Positions 26,481 to 34,671 of a DNA stretch of 62,026 bases are shown here, in pieces. The DNA is from Devosia sp. (lineage in GTDB: Bacteria > Pseudomonadota > Alphaproteobacteria > Rhizobiales > Devosiaceae), in assembly GCF_030689745.1 (NCBI RefSeq), contig NZ_JAUYGL010000196.1:1-62026 (forward strand), read 5' to 3'. Below the pieces are notes generated by a model that saw only the letters and a list, made by a program, of their open reading frames with translations, did no database searches and had not been told where the DNA came from. Each line of letters begins with the position of its first letter. The first letter of the stretch is position 1. The translations under genes were made by a program, and so were the position numbers.

Positions 26481-26664
26481 GCATTCCCAATTATGACCCC
26501 AGCAATTTTCGGACCCTGCTGCGCGCGGCCGCCGACATTGCCATCACGCCTTCTGACATCTGGCCGAAGTCAGTCCCTATGCGCGTTATCAGCCGCTCGA
26601 TCCCGACGATCCGGACGGCTCTTCCCGGCCAGCCACAGTGACGGTCCGAAATGCAGGCGGCTGA
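26477..26664 (+). pseudogene. Remnant of a small DUF6117-like gene
   Basis: From ATG 26477 the frame reads MSIPNYDPSNFRTLLRAAAD, which looks like the start of the small DUF6117-type proteins found beside DUF932/ParB genes. After AAAD the sequence jumps to ITPSDIW. In the next frame it continues as HLAEVSPYARYQPLDPDD, the C-terminal text of the same family, ending at 26664. So a middle segment and the frame have been lost. As it stands the frame encodes only 54 residues (stop at 26641). The family match rests on memory of its sequence pattern. Confidence 0.5.
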
Positions 26665-27685
26665 CCTTGCCATTCGCCTTGGCCAGCGGGCCGAGGCGGT
26701 TTGCCGGTACTATCTGTCCAACGGTCGCCGCACCGGCAAATACTGGATCGTCGGCGATGCCCGCAACACTCCGGGGCGCTCGATGTTCGTGCGTCTGTTT
26801 GGTCCGCAGATTGGAAAAGGCGCCGCTGGCAAATGGACCGACGCGGCCACCGGCGAGCACGGCGACTTGCTGGATATTATCCGGGAATCGACGGGTCTCG
26901 TCGACTTTAGGGATGTTGGTCGTGAGGCACGGCGATTTCTCAATTTAACGGAAAGCGAAGCGGTACCGTCGTCAGATATAAAGAGCGTCCCGACCATAAT
27001 TGGATCACCCGAAGCGTCCCGGCGCCTGTTCAACATGGCGCAGCCCATTTTCGGCACCCGGGTAGAAACCTACCTTCGTCAACGCGCCATCTCCGTGCTG
27101 CATGGGACCAGTGCCCTTCGCTTCCATCCCCATTGCTATTATCGTCCCGAAGACGGCGGCTCGCGCCAAACCCTGCCGGCCATGATCGCAGCCGTCACCG
27201 ACCTTCATGGAAAGCAAACCGGAGCGCATCGCACCTGGCTTTCCAGCGACGGCGTGGACAAGGCACCCGTAGCGACGCCCCGCCGGGCAATGGGCGATCT
27301 TCTGGGCCACGCTGTCCGTTTTGGCACGGCTGGCACCATCATGGCGGCAGGCGAAGGCATCGAAACCGTCCTATCCCTCAGATGCGTCTTGCCTGACTTG
27401 CCCATCGCTGCAGCTTTGTCGGCCGCTCACCTCGCCGCCATCCTGTTCCCGCCATCCCTTCGGCGGCTCTATATCATTCGCGACAATGACCGGGCCGGCG
27501 CCAATGTCTGCCACCATCTCGCTGACCGCGCGCATCGGGCCGGGATCGAACCCATCGTTCTGTCGCCCGGCCTGGCCGACTTCAACGATGACCTGCGGCG
27601 CTTCGGCATGGAGGGTCTTCGGGAATCGGTCGGGGAGCAACTCTTCCGTCGCGACCGCATTCGCTACCTTCGCGGGACGGAATAG
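26651..27685 (+). CDS. Toprim-domain (DUF7146-type) primase-like protein
   Basis: A 344-residue protein resembling mobile-element primase/helicase-like genes. The N-terminal part (YYLSNGRRTGKYWIVGDARNT, FGPQIGKGAAGKWTDAATGEHGDLLDII) is the CHC2-like block without a full zinc site. The C-terminal part carries a Toprim fold: MAAGEGIETVLSL has the catalytic glutamate and LYIIRDNDRAGANVCHHL the DxD-type metal motif. It probably synthesises or processes primers during element replication after transfer. The ATG at 26651 lies inside the preceding remnant. Confidence 0.78.
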   Translation: MQAADLAIRLGQRAEAVCRYYLSNGRRTGKYWIVGDARNTPGRSMFVRLFGPQIGKGAAGKWTDAATGEHGDLLDIIRESTGLVDFRDVGREARRFLNLTESEAVPSSDIKSVPTIIGSPEASRRLFNMAQPIFGTRVETYLRQRAISVLHGTSALRFHPHCYYRPEDGGSRQTLPAMIAAVTDLHGKQTGAHRTWLSSDGVDKAPVATPRRAMGDLLGHAVRFGTAGTIMAAGEGIETVLSLRCVLPDLPIAAALSAAHLAAILFPPSLRRLYIIRDNDRAGANVCHHLADRAHRAGIEPIVLSPGLADFNDDLRRFGMEGLRESVGEQLFRRDRIRYLRGTE

Positions 27686-28022
27686 GACGGCAAGGGAAAG
27701 ACAGTGGTTCCATTCTCATGGTCATCACATTCTCTTGGCCCGTCGGTAGGAGCCGCGGACCCGGCCCTGCAGAGGGCGATCGGCCCATGGCCTGGTCGGC
27801 CCGGCAATGGCGATGGTCAACTATTTTCCGGCGGCGCGCGATTTTTGGCGACAATGTTGATCGATAGCGACGCCGTTCCAGCGCGAACAAAATAGTTGGC
27901 CTCTGCCATCCTGCGCTGTCGCTCCGGCCCCGCGCGGCGCTTGGGGTGCCATTCCGTCCCGGTCATGGGCTTTATCGCCATCAAGGCCGCGAGGGTCGCG
28001 GTCGAACCGACGGAGCAACATT
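27686..28022 (+). other. Intergenic stretch before the DUF2493 gene
   Basis: 337 bases without a supportable gene. Near its end, 27971-27995 reads TTTATCGCCATCAAGGCCGC followed by GAGGG, almost identical to 29690-29714 before the DUF736 gene. The shared element probably is a leader or promoter-proximal sequence of the plus-strand arm. Nothing else was recognised. Confidence 0.5.
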
Positions 28023-28955
28023 ATGCGAGAACACGACGCGATCGAACCGCACCATCATTCCTCTTCGACCGATCATATTGTCAGCCAGTTGCAGCTTTAT
28101 GGCTGGCGCCCTTCCGCCGACGAGGCTGATCCTCGACCAATTCCCGAAGACAATGTTCTCGCCGGTGTTGTCACCGATATCTTCGATGCTCTCGCGTCCA
28201 GTCTTGCCGACACTGCGCTCGATGCCGATCTCGGCGAATTGCTATGGTCGAGTGTCAGCACCTTCCATCGGGCTGCTGCCCGGCTGGAGCGGCAACTCGA
28301 TGACAATGAGCAGAACCAGCGCCGGCTGCAGCAAGAGCAGGATGGCAGCGAGGTCAAATCGGTCGAACTGGAAAACCTTGTCGCCACGGGACAAGCCCTG
28401 TCCGAACGCCGCGATGCCCTCGAACTGATGCGTGACCAGGCCGCCGAATGCTTCGAACACCAGACCGGCTCGGCCTGGCGACCGCGCGCGGGCTCGATGC
28501 TGAACCGCAAAACCATGACCGCCAGCCTGATCGACAGCCGCGATTTTCTTGCCGCTCGCCACCGGGCCGAAACCGAGCTCCTGATGCCTGCTGGCCCCAA
28601 GGTAGCGCTTACCGGTGGCATGGATTTCAACGACTACCAGTTCATCTGGGATCTACTCGACAAGGTTCACACCAAGCACCCCGATATGGTGCTGATCCAT
28701 GGGAAGTCGCCCAAGGGGGCGGAATTCATCGCCGGCAAATGGGCCGAAACGCGAAAGGTCCCGCAGATTGGCTTTGCCCCCGATTGGACCCGGCATGGAA
28801 AGGCCGCGCCCTTCAAGCGCAACGACGCCATGCTCGACATCCTGCCGATCGGCGTGATCGTCTTTCCTGGCACTGGTATTCAGGACAACCTGGCTGACAA
28901 GGCCAGAAAACTTGGCATCAAACTCTTCGATTGCCGCAAGCGGGGTGGCGCGTGA
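28023..28955 (+). CDS. DUF2493 (SLOG-like) domain protein
   Basis: A 310-residue protein. Residues about 95-140 form a coiled coil (RAAARLERQLDDNEQNQRRL). The C-terminal 130 residues are a DUF2493/SLOG Rossmann-like domain: KVALTGGMDFNDYQFIWDLL, MVLIHGKSPKGAEFIAGKWA, and a DWTRHGKAAPFKRNDAML block. SLOG domains bind nucleotides or nucleotide-derived ligands. DUF2493 genes are regular members of alphaproteobacterial ICE and plasmid backbones, but their role is not established. Confidence 0.85.
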   Translation: MREHDAIEPHHHSSSTDHIVSQLQLYGWRPSADEADPRPIPEDNVLAGVVTDIFDALASSLADTALDADLGELLWSSVSTFHRAAARLERQLDDNEQNQRRLQQEQDGSEVKSVELENLVATGQALSERRDALELMRDQAAECFEHQTGSAWRPRAGSMLNRKTMTASLIDSRDFLAARHRAETELLMPAGPKVALTGGMDFNDYQFIWDLLDKVHTKHPDMVLIHGKSPKGAEFIAGKWAETRKVPQIGFAPDWTRHGKAAPFKRNDAMLDILPIGVIVFPGTGIQDNLADKARKLGIKLFDCRKRGGA

Positions 28956-29745
28956 GCGCCACCCTATGGGGCGCCGACCAGGGGGGTGATATTCGGCCAA
29001 ATGAGCACCGCCGCCGCTGCGCTGGCTTCACGCCAGTCAGGAGTTTATAGCGTGGGGTATGGCTGCAAGCGTTCCCAATGCACCGGCAAACACCATGATT
29101 GGACGGACCGGCATTATTCCGAGCTCGTCTGGCCCCTCTTTACGACCTGGTCCATCTTCATTCCCACCTCGCGGCACATCTTATGATCGGTAGATGAGGG
29201 GCACAGAGACCAGGACGCTCTGTGGATTTCACCACTGAGGTACGCTGAGTTGTCATTAACCGCGGCAGGTAACCAGCCTCATACCCGACATGGCGCGCGC
29301 CATGGGGAACCCGGCCACGTGACCAAGCAGCGCCCTGCAACGCCAATAGCGCGAAGACCACGGGCATGTTCGCCGGTGCCTATGTCGAATCGAAGGCGTT
29401 TCGAAACCTGACCGAAGGTTGATCCACGCCGCTATCCGTGGAGCGGTTTCCATGGCGCAGGGTGGTCGCCATAGCCTTCTTGAGCTTTCCCGATAACCAG
29501 TCCGCTCCCGTCCGGCCCCTCAATGGGCTGATCTGGCCGAAGACCAGCTGCGCTTCGATCGCCCTTGGCGCAACAGCGTCGTCAAGCTTTCTTCCCCTGC
29601 CGGCGGGGGCCGGCATTCCCCGCGGAAAGACAAGAAAGCTCTCCTTTGCCGTTTCCCCTACGGGTGCGCCGTCGATCGTCTTCGGCCCTTTGATCGCCAT
29701 CGAGGCCGCAAGGGGCGGGCTCGTAGGCAAATCAAGGAGACCATC
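28956..29745 (+). other. 790-base non-coding stretch with structured leader before DUF736
   Basis: No open frame here has a convincing start, codon pattern or family match. The last 160 bases are structured: a nested hairpin at 29585-29640 and the TTTGATCGCCATCGAGGCCGC element at 29690 that also occurs before the DUF2493 gene. The first 600 bases hold nothing I can name and may be decayed coding sequence. Confidence 0.5.
29585..29640. repeat. Nested perfect hairpin upstream of DUF736
   Basis: Outer arms AGCTTTCTT (29585-29593) and AAGAAAGCT (29632-29640) are perfect inverted repeats. They enclose TGCCGG (29598-29603) and CCGGCA (29610-29615) around CGGGGG. The outer stem closes a 38-base interval. 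It is not followed by a T-run. It lies 106 bases upstream of the DUF736 start and is either part of its leader RNA or a protein-binding dyad such as an oriT arm. Confidence 0.5.
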
Positions 29746-30069
29746 ATGGCAACCATCGGCACATTCAAATCCACCGCCAACAACGAATTCACCGGGGAAA
29801 TCCTCACCCTTTCGGTTCAGGCGAAGAATGTCCGCATCGCACCCGACACTCGGGCCAATGGAGAAAATGCCCCCAGCCACCGCGTCTTCGTCGGTCGCGC
29901 AGAAATTGGAGCCGCCTGGTCCAAGACGTCCAACGAAGGCAGGAACTATCTGAGCCTCAAGGTCGATGATCCCAGCTTCTCCAACCCCATCTACGCCAAC
30001 CTCTTTGAGGATGAGGACGGTGACACCCACAGCCTCATCTGGTCCCGCCCTGCCCGCCGCAGCGAATAA
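29746..30069 (+). CDS. DUF736 family protein
   Basis: A 107-residue DUF736 protein (MATIGTFKSTANNEFTGEI, then RVFVGRAEIGAAWSKTS and YLSLKVDDPSF), a very common small protein of alphaproteobacterial ICEs and plasmids whose function is unknown. Its beta-rich pattern suggests an OB-like or beta-sandwich fold. A strong ribosome binding site (AAGGAGA) precedes the ATG, and a perfect terminator hairpin follows within 10 bases, so it is the end of the plus-strand backbone arm. Confidence 0.92.
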   Translation: MATIGTFKSTANNEFTGEILTLSVQAKNVRIAPDTRANGENAPSHRVFVGRAEIGAAWSKTSNEGRNYLSLKVDDPSFSNPIYANLFEDEDGDTHSLIWSRPARRSE

Positions 30070-30077
30070 GGAATAGA

Positions 30078-30103
30078 GAGCCCGCCCGCAACTGGGCGGG
30101 CTC
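30078..30103 (+). terminator. Intrinsic terminator after DUF736
   Basis: A perfect 10-bp stem GAGCCCGCCC/GGGCGGGCTC with a 6-base loop, followed by CTCTT. It lies 9 bases after the DUF736 stop and separates the element backbone from the defence cassette. Confidence 0.8.
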
Positions 30104-30417
30104 CTCTTGCTCAAGGGACCAAGCGCGTAGCGACAAGCCTTGGCCACGTGGAAAGTGAAGGGCATCAAAGGTGTGGTGGCCTGTGCTAACCAAACGGCTC
30201 GCTTGGGATCTAATTGCGAACTCCTCAAAGCAGCCATTCGCCACCGCCAAGCTTTTCGGCTTAGTCTAGCGCAAAATGGTCTACCGGCTCTTGACCAATA
30301 ATAATCGAGAACGGGCATTCTCGGTGAGCGCAATTATTGCTTATGGTGACCAAGAGAAATTCCGCCGGCAGGTTCGGATCCGGTGGTAATAGCATTATGT
30401 AGTCGGGGGAATGCAGT
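30104..30417 (+). promoter_or_regulatory. Upstream region of the SIR2-SMC cassette
   Basis: 314 bases without a gene. It must hold the promoter of the defence cassette. One perfect inverted repeat, CGAGAA/TTCTCG (30306-30323, 6-base spacer), lies about 95 bases before the SIR2 start and could be a regulator site. The stretch is visibly more AT-rich near 30296-30400 than the flanking genes. No promoter hexamers are clear enough to call. Confidence 0.35.
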
Positions 30418-31737
30418 TTGAGTCCGGAGATCCTAACGCGACTTCTCGCATCGATGAATGCCGGCCGGCTTCTGGTGGTCTGCGGCGCGGGCCTGTCGAT
30501 GGCGCCGCCCAGCAGCCTACCATCCGCACGCACCGTAGCAGAACGCTGTTTTGACAAATACCAGCTCGAGGTCGATCCCGCCTGCGATATCGCGCTGCGT
30601 GACAATCTCGAGGCGCTAGCCGAACACTTCGTGGCCACCAATACGCTCCAGTCCGTCTTCATCGAGCATTTGGTGCCATGGCCGGCCTTTGCGCGACCGT
30701 ACAATCCCGGTCACGCCGCAATCGCCGATTTTCTGATCACCCGCGCTGCGGTCGCGGGCATATCTAGCAACTACGACATCCTCATCGAACGCCGGGCCTG
30801 GGATTACGGCGCTGCCTTCAGAGGCTCCCTCGATGGCGACGAGGCCAATGTCGATGCAGCGCGCCAAGCCCCGCTCTTGAAATTTCATGGATGCGCACAG
30901 CGCGATCCCGCGTCGACCGTCTGGGCCCCATCCCAACTGGAAGATCCCGTTATCTCGGCCCGCATCGAACGCAGCAAGACCTGGATGGCAGCGAACCTGC
31001 GACAGAAGGACATACTGGTCGTCGGCTTCTGGTCAGACTGGGAATATCTCAACGCTGTGATCGGCGGCGCCCTTGCGGACGTGCAGCCGCTCTCCGTCAC
31101 AGTCGTCGATCTCTCGCCGACAGATACCCTCGAAGAAAAGGCGCCCCAGCTCTGGCAGGTCGCCCATGCCGACAACGTTCATTTCGAGCATGTTCGCGAA
31201 TCCGGCGCGGACGTGCTCGACGAACTGCGCAGGACGTTCTCCTCGAATTATCTACGCCAGGTCCTGGCCGCGGGCCGGGCCGTCTTCGAACAGACGACGG
31301 GCGTTCAATGCCACCCGGACTGGCTCCAGATCGCCAATTTTGACAGCGAGACCCTTTACGGGCTGCGGCGGGATGCCGAAGGCATCCCGGCTGTACAGCC
31401 GGCCACACGCCTTCGCCCCGGCAATGTGGAGGCGCTTGGGTATTTTCACCTCTTGTTGCGCCAGGCTGGCGCCACCCAGCTTCCCGAAGGCTACGAACTG
31501 AACGGTCGCAGCATCCGGGTCATCAATGGCGCCGAGGCGATCCTCGGTTCGCTTAGAACGAAATTCATCGAGCCACCCGTGGCCGTCACCTCCGAAGTCG
31601 TGGTTGCCGTGGGCGCAACCGATCTCGGTCTTCCCAGCAATGTCATCCGGGGTGGCCGAACCGGCGATCTCATACGTCCGGCGGCCGCCGGAGACTGGTT
31701 TGACGTCAACGGCGCACGCGCGGAGCTGAACATCTGA
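30418..31737 (+). CDS. SIR2-domain effector, Lamassu LmuA-like
   Basis: A 439-residue protein, start codon TTG. The N-terminal SIR2 domain shows VVCGAGLSMAPP (Gly23-Ala24-Gly25), the NAD-ribose motif ISSNYD (Asn118, Asp120) and the catalytic histidine region LLKFHG (His157). The C-terminal 200 residues have no recognised motif and probably contact the partner proteins. In anti-phage systems SIR2 effectors destroy NAD+ once infection is sensed, stopping phage growth by killing or arresting the cell. The gene is the first of three coupled genes; the next ATG overlaps its stop by one base. Assignment to the Lamassu family rests on the SMC partner two genes downstream. Confidence 0.82.
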   Translation: MSPEILTRLLASMNAGRLLVVCGAGLSMAPPSSLPSARTVAERCFDKYQLEVDPACDIALRDNLEALAEHFVATNTLQSVFIEHLVPWPAFARPYNPGHAAIADFLITRAAVAGISSNYDILIERRAWDYGAAFRGSLDGDEANVDAARQAPLLKFHGCAQRDPASTVWAPSQLEDPVISARIERSKTWMAANLRQKDILVVGFWSDWEYLNAVIGGALADVQPLSVTVVDLSPTDTLEEKAPQLWQVAHADNVHFEHVRESGADVLDELRRTFSSNYLRQVLAAGRAVFEQTTGVQCHPDWLQIANFDSETLYGLRRDAEGIPAVQPATRLRPGNVEALGYFHLLLRQAGATQLPEGYELNGRSIRVINGAEAILGSLRTKFIEPPVAVTSEVVVAVGATDLGLPSNVIRGGRTGDLIRPAAAGDWFDVNGARAELNI

Positions 31738-32267
31738 TGGATATCGCGACTCAAGCCGAAATCGTGCTTCGCAATGCACAATATGAAACCTGGTCCTGGT
31801 CAGGACCGAGTGGCCCCGTGACCTGTTTCGAGAGCGCCGCCCTCATGGGCTTCGTCCACGTCTTCGTAAACGCGGAGGCGCTCATGGCCGGTTGGCAGGC
31901 CAGCCAGAAGACTAGCCTTGCACGTCACGCCGCGTCCCTGCGAGGAGCCGGCATCAAGGCCTGGAATGTCTATTCGGTGCTACTCACCGCCGAGCGTGCA
32001 CCTTCGCTGGCCCGCGCCATCGAGCGGATAGAGGAAGACTTCACACTCACCCGAAAAATCGCCCGCACGGCCGTGACAACGGCGGAGGACGTCGAAAGGG
32101 CGTTGCTGCCCTTAATAGGGCTCCGCGCGCAGCCGCTCCTCGGTGCGACCAACTTCGAAGACCGCCTCCGCAGCCGCTTAAAGGACGTTCCCGCCGACGC
32201 CGTAGCCGCCTTTCTCAACGAAACGCCGGCTGTGGAGGTCGCGCGCATCTTGGGAGCCAGGTCATGA
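31737..32267 (+). CDS. Small middle protein of the SIR2-SMC cassette, LmuC-like
   Basis: A 176-residue protein without recognised motif: an N-terminal region with several tryptophans (YETWSWSGPSGPVTCFES) and a helical C-terminal half. It overlaps both neighbours (TGATG with the SIR2 gene, ATGA with the SMC gene), so the three are made together. In Lamassu systems a small LmuC protein lies between the effector and the SMC protein and binds the SMC coiled coil. Position and size fit, but sequence alone does not prove it. Confidence 0.65.
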   Translation: MDIATQAEIVLRNAQYETWSWSGPSGPVTCFESAALMGFVHVFVNAEALMAGWQASQKTSLARHAASLRGAGIKAWNVYSVLLTAERAPSLARAIERIEEDFTLTRKIARTAVTTAEDVERALLPLIGLRAQPLLGATNFEDRLRSRLKDVPADAVAAFLNETPAVEVARILGARS

Positions 32268-34321
32268 AGCTCGATTATGTAGAGGTCTGCGGCTTCCGTG
32301 GTTTCCGAGACAAGGCTAGGATCGATTTCGGCGGCGGCTTCACCGTCATCACCGGCCGCAACGGCGTCGGCAAGAGCACCCTGTGCGACGCCGTCGAGTT
32401 CGCCATCACCGGCCTGATCGAAAAGTACGCCGTCGAGAAGGCAGCCAAGGAAAGCCTCGCCGATTATCTGTGGTGGCGCGGCGCCGGCGAACCGGAAGCT
32501 CACTATGTCACCGCTGCCTTCGTTAGCGACAAGGGCAAGCCATTCAAGATCACCCGGACCCGCGAGAGCGGTGCCGATATGTCGCCGGAAGAAATCCAGG
32601 CGGCCTTGTGCAGCGGACCTGTGCCCGAGGATGCGCTGCGACAGCTGACCCGAACCTCCATCATTCGCGACGAATGGATCGCTGCCCTCAGTCTCGATCT
32701 GTCCGAGACCGAACGCTTCGATCTCGTTCGCTCGGCCCTCGGCGCCCTCGAAGGCTCAGAGGCGGCTGCGAAGGCCAGGGATGTCGTCACCGCCGCCGAT
32801 GCCTCTCACGCCCGTAATGAAGCCGTCTATGAGAACGCGCGCGCCAAGTTGGGCGAGCGTCTGACCCAGCAGTCGGAAATCCAAGCCTCGCTTAGTCGCT
32901 CCGGCGACGTCTCTGCCGCGTTGGAGATCGTGGGCGCCGCCGTGCCGAATGCGCCCACCGACATGGTGCTCCGCCTTGAGGCGGCTCGCGGCGCGCTTGC
33001 AGACGGGCGAACGCGAACCGCCCGCAGCGCTGAAGCGGCGGAGGCCGGTCGGGTTCTGCTCGCCCGTCAGCAGGCTTTTCAGGCGCCCAATGCGGTGACA
33101 GCGCGGGAAACCGCGAGGGCCGGGCTTGAAACGACAAGGCATGCGAAAGGCGTCGCTTTGGCGGACGTTGCCGCCGCCGAGACGCTGCTCGCCCGAGAAG
33201 AGGACGCGGATGCGGTCGCAGCCTCGCTCGCGATTCTGGTCGAGCACGGCGAGCGCCTTGGCGTTCATGAGGACCATTGCCCGCTCTGCGCCGCCCACCG
33301 AACCTCTGCGGAGTTCGCCGCAGGCGTGGAAGCAGCGCGTCGGCGGATTTCAAGCCTCGCCTCCGGGGTTCAGGACGCCCGCCGCAGAATGGCTGCGGCC
33401 AGTGAACAGGCGCGACAAGCGTCGTCCGCCTTCACCATAGTCGAGCGTGAAGTTTCTGGCCATCAAGCCGAAGAGCACGCCTTGCGAGAGGCCGAACAGA
33501 CCCATGCCGCGTTCTTCGAGAGTTGGGGGATCGATCCGCGCTTCCTTTCTGACCCGGACGGGCTCGAAACCAATGTAGCGGCCGAGCGCGACCGATTGAT
33601 CAACCTCGAGCGCGCCCTGATCGTTCTGGAGGCGTCCCAGTCGGTCACGCGCATGGCGTCGATCGAGAAAACCATCGAAGTTCTGCGAGAGGACATCGAC
33701 AAGCTCGCCGATGTAGTCAGCCAGTCACAGGCCGCCGCAACCAGCGCCCGCAAGATCGACCGGGCGGTAAAGCGCGTCAGCGCCGAGATCATCGATGAAA
33801 GGCTGGCTCAGATCAGCCCCTTGCTCAATGAACTCTATCAACGTCTGAGACCACACGCGGATTGGAGGACCATTGATTACAGCATCCGAGGCGATGTGAA
33901 ACGCTTCCTGAGCCTGAAGGTCGGCGACGGGCTGAACCCGCAATTCGTTTTCAGCTCTGGCCAGCGACGTGCGGCTGGACTGGCGTTCCTATTGTCGGTT
34001 CACCTCGCCCGCGCCTGGACGCCTTGGCGCTCACTCCTTCTCGATGATCCGGTCCAGCATATCGACGATTTCCGCGCGCTTCATCTCGTCGAAGTACTGG
34101 CGGCCCTTCGCCTCGACCGCCGCCAGATTATATGCGCGGTCGAAGACCCGGCGCTTGCCGACCTGCTTTGCCGGCGCTTGGTGAGCACGACCGCCGAGCC
34201 CGGCCGCAGATACGACATCGATCTTGGGCACCAGGGCGCGACGAGCGTCCTAACGGCTGCGGATGTCCCACCCATGCCGGTCGGCGTGCTGCGCAGCGCT
34301 CTCCAGGTTGTCGGGGAGTGA
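32264..34321 (+). CDS. Rad50/SMC-like ATPase, Lamassu LmuB-like
   Basis: A 685-residue SMC-type ATPase. Walker A is GRNGVGKST (31-39). Long coiled-coil arms run at about 165-330 and 350-515. Between them is a Rad50-like zinc hook, CPLC (339-342). The signature region FSSGQRRAAG is near 563 and Walker B SLLLDDPVQHIDD near 590. Such proteins clamp onto DNA ends or unusual DNA. In Lamassu, LmuB senses invading DNA and releases the effector, here the SIR2 protein. The arms are short for a full SMC (about 180 residues), as expected for defence-type members. Codon use and base composition match the mobile element, and it is the last intact gene before a region of broken genes. Confidence 0.85.
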   Translation: MKLDYVEVCGFRGFRDKARIDFGGGFTVITGRNGVGKSTLCDAVEFAITGLIEKYAVEKAAKESLADYLWWRGAGEPEAHYVTAAFVSDKGKPFKITRTRESGADMSPEEIQAALCSGPVPEDALRQLTRTSIIRDEWIAALSLDLSETERFDLVRSALGALEGSEAAAKARDVVTAADASHARNEAVYENARAKLGERLTQQSEIQASLSRSGDVSAALEIVGAAVPNAPTDMVLRLEAARGALADGRTRTARSAEAAEAGRVLLARQQAFQAPNAVTARETARAGLETTRHAKGVALADVAAAETLLAREEDADAVAASLAILVEHGERLGVHEDHCPLCAAHRTSAEFAAGVEAARRRISSLASGVQDARRRMAAASEQARQASSAFTIVEREVSGHQAEEHALREAEQTHAAFFESWGIDPRFLSDPDGLETNVAAERDRLINLERALIVLEASQSVTRMASIEKTIEVLREDIDKLADVVSQSQAAATSARKIDRAVKRVSAEIIDERLAQISPLLNELYQRLRPHADWRTIDYSIRGDVKRFLSLKVGDGLNPQFVFSSGQRRAAGLAFLLSVHLARAWTPWRSLLLDDPVQHIDDFRALHLVEVLAALRLDRRQIICAVEDPALADLLCRRLVSTTAEPGRRYDIDLGHQGATSVLTAADVPPMPVGVLRSALQVVGE

Positions 34322-34671
34322 GTTCATCCGATCCGGACGTCAACGTAGTTGAGGCTGTCCAACGATAGATCTGGATAATTCATCGATCCCTTGGCCCGGA
34401 ATCCCCTCTTACCCCCACTTTTGCGTGATGCGCTTCGACGCCACTTGACGCAAACAGACGCATTTCGAAGCATATTGAAGAACGCACACCTGTGCATCTG
34501 TGGATGCCACCCACCTTTGGCACGTATTTGACCAAACATTGCAGCTTCTGGTCGTTGCGGTCATCTGCACGGCCTTCGGATCGCAGCATTCTAATATCTG
34601 CATGGCCTTGATGGTAGTACACTGATCTGATCTAAATCACCATTGGCGCACCTACCGCGTCAGGACGCAAA
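34322..34671. other. 350-base stretch without a gene
   Basis: No coding frame can be supported. The text is less GC-rich than the SMC gene, and small open frames on the minus strand look random. It separates the defence cassette from the decayed ATPase and is a plausible place for the right end of the mobile element, but no attachment-site repeat was recognised. Confidence 0.4.

Larger units (their letters stand above)
10836..34321. mobile_element. Integrated mobilizable element at tRNA-Arg (right end not fixed)
   Basis: The left end is set by the serine recombinase gene running into tRNA-Arg. Inside are a MobF-type relaxase, a VirD4/TraD-like coupling protein, a ParA-like ATPase and accessory genes (all minus strand), then a plus-strand module of DUF932, ParB, primase, DUF2493 and DUF736 genes typical of alphaproteobacterial ICEs and plasmids, and a defence cassette as cargo. 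I see no VirB/Trb/Tra pilus or mating-pair genes, so it would need a helper transfer system. The right end was not found: no second copy of the tRNA 3' end could be spotted by eye. I place it provisionally after the SMC gene; it could extend to about 36 kb. Confidence 0.7.

Noticed and set aside
28986..29186. 66-residue plus-strand frame after DUF2493
   Set aside because: No ribosome binding site, no family character, biased composition.
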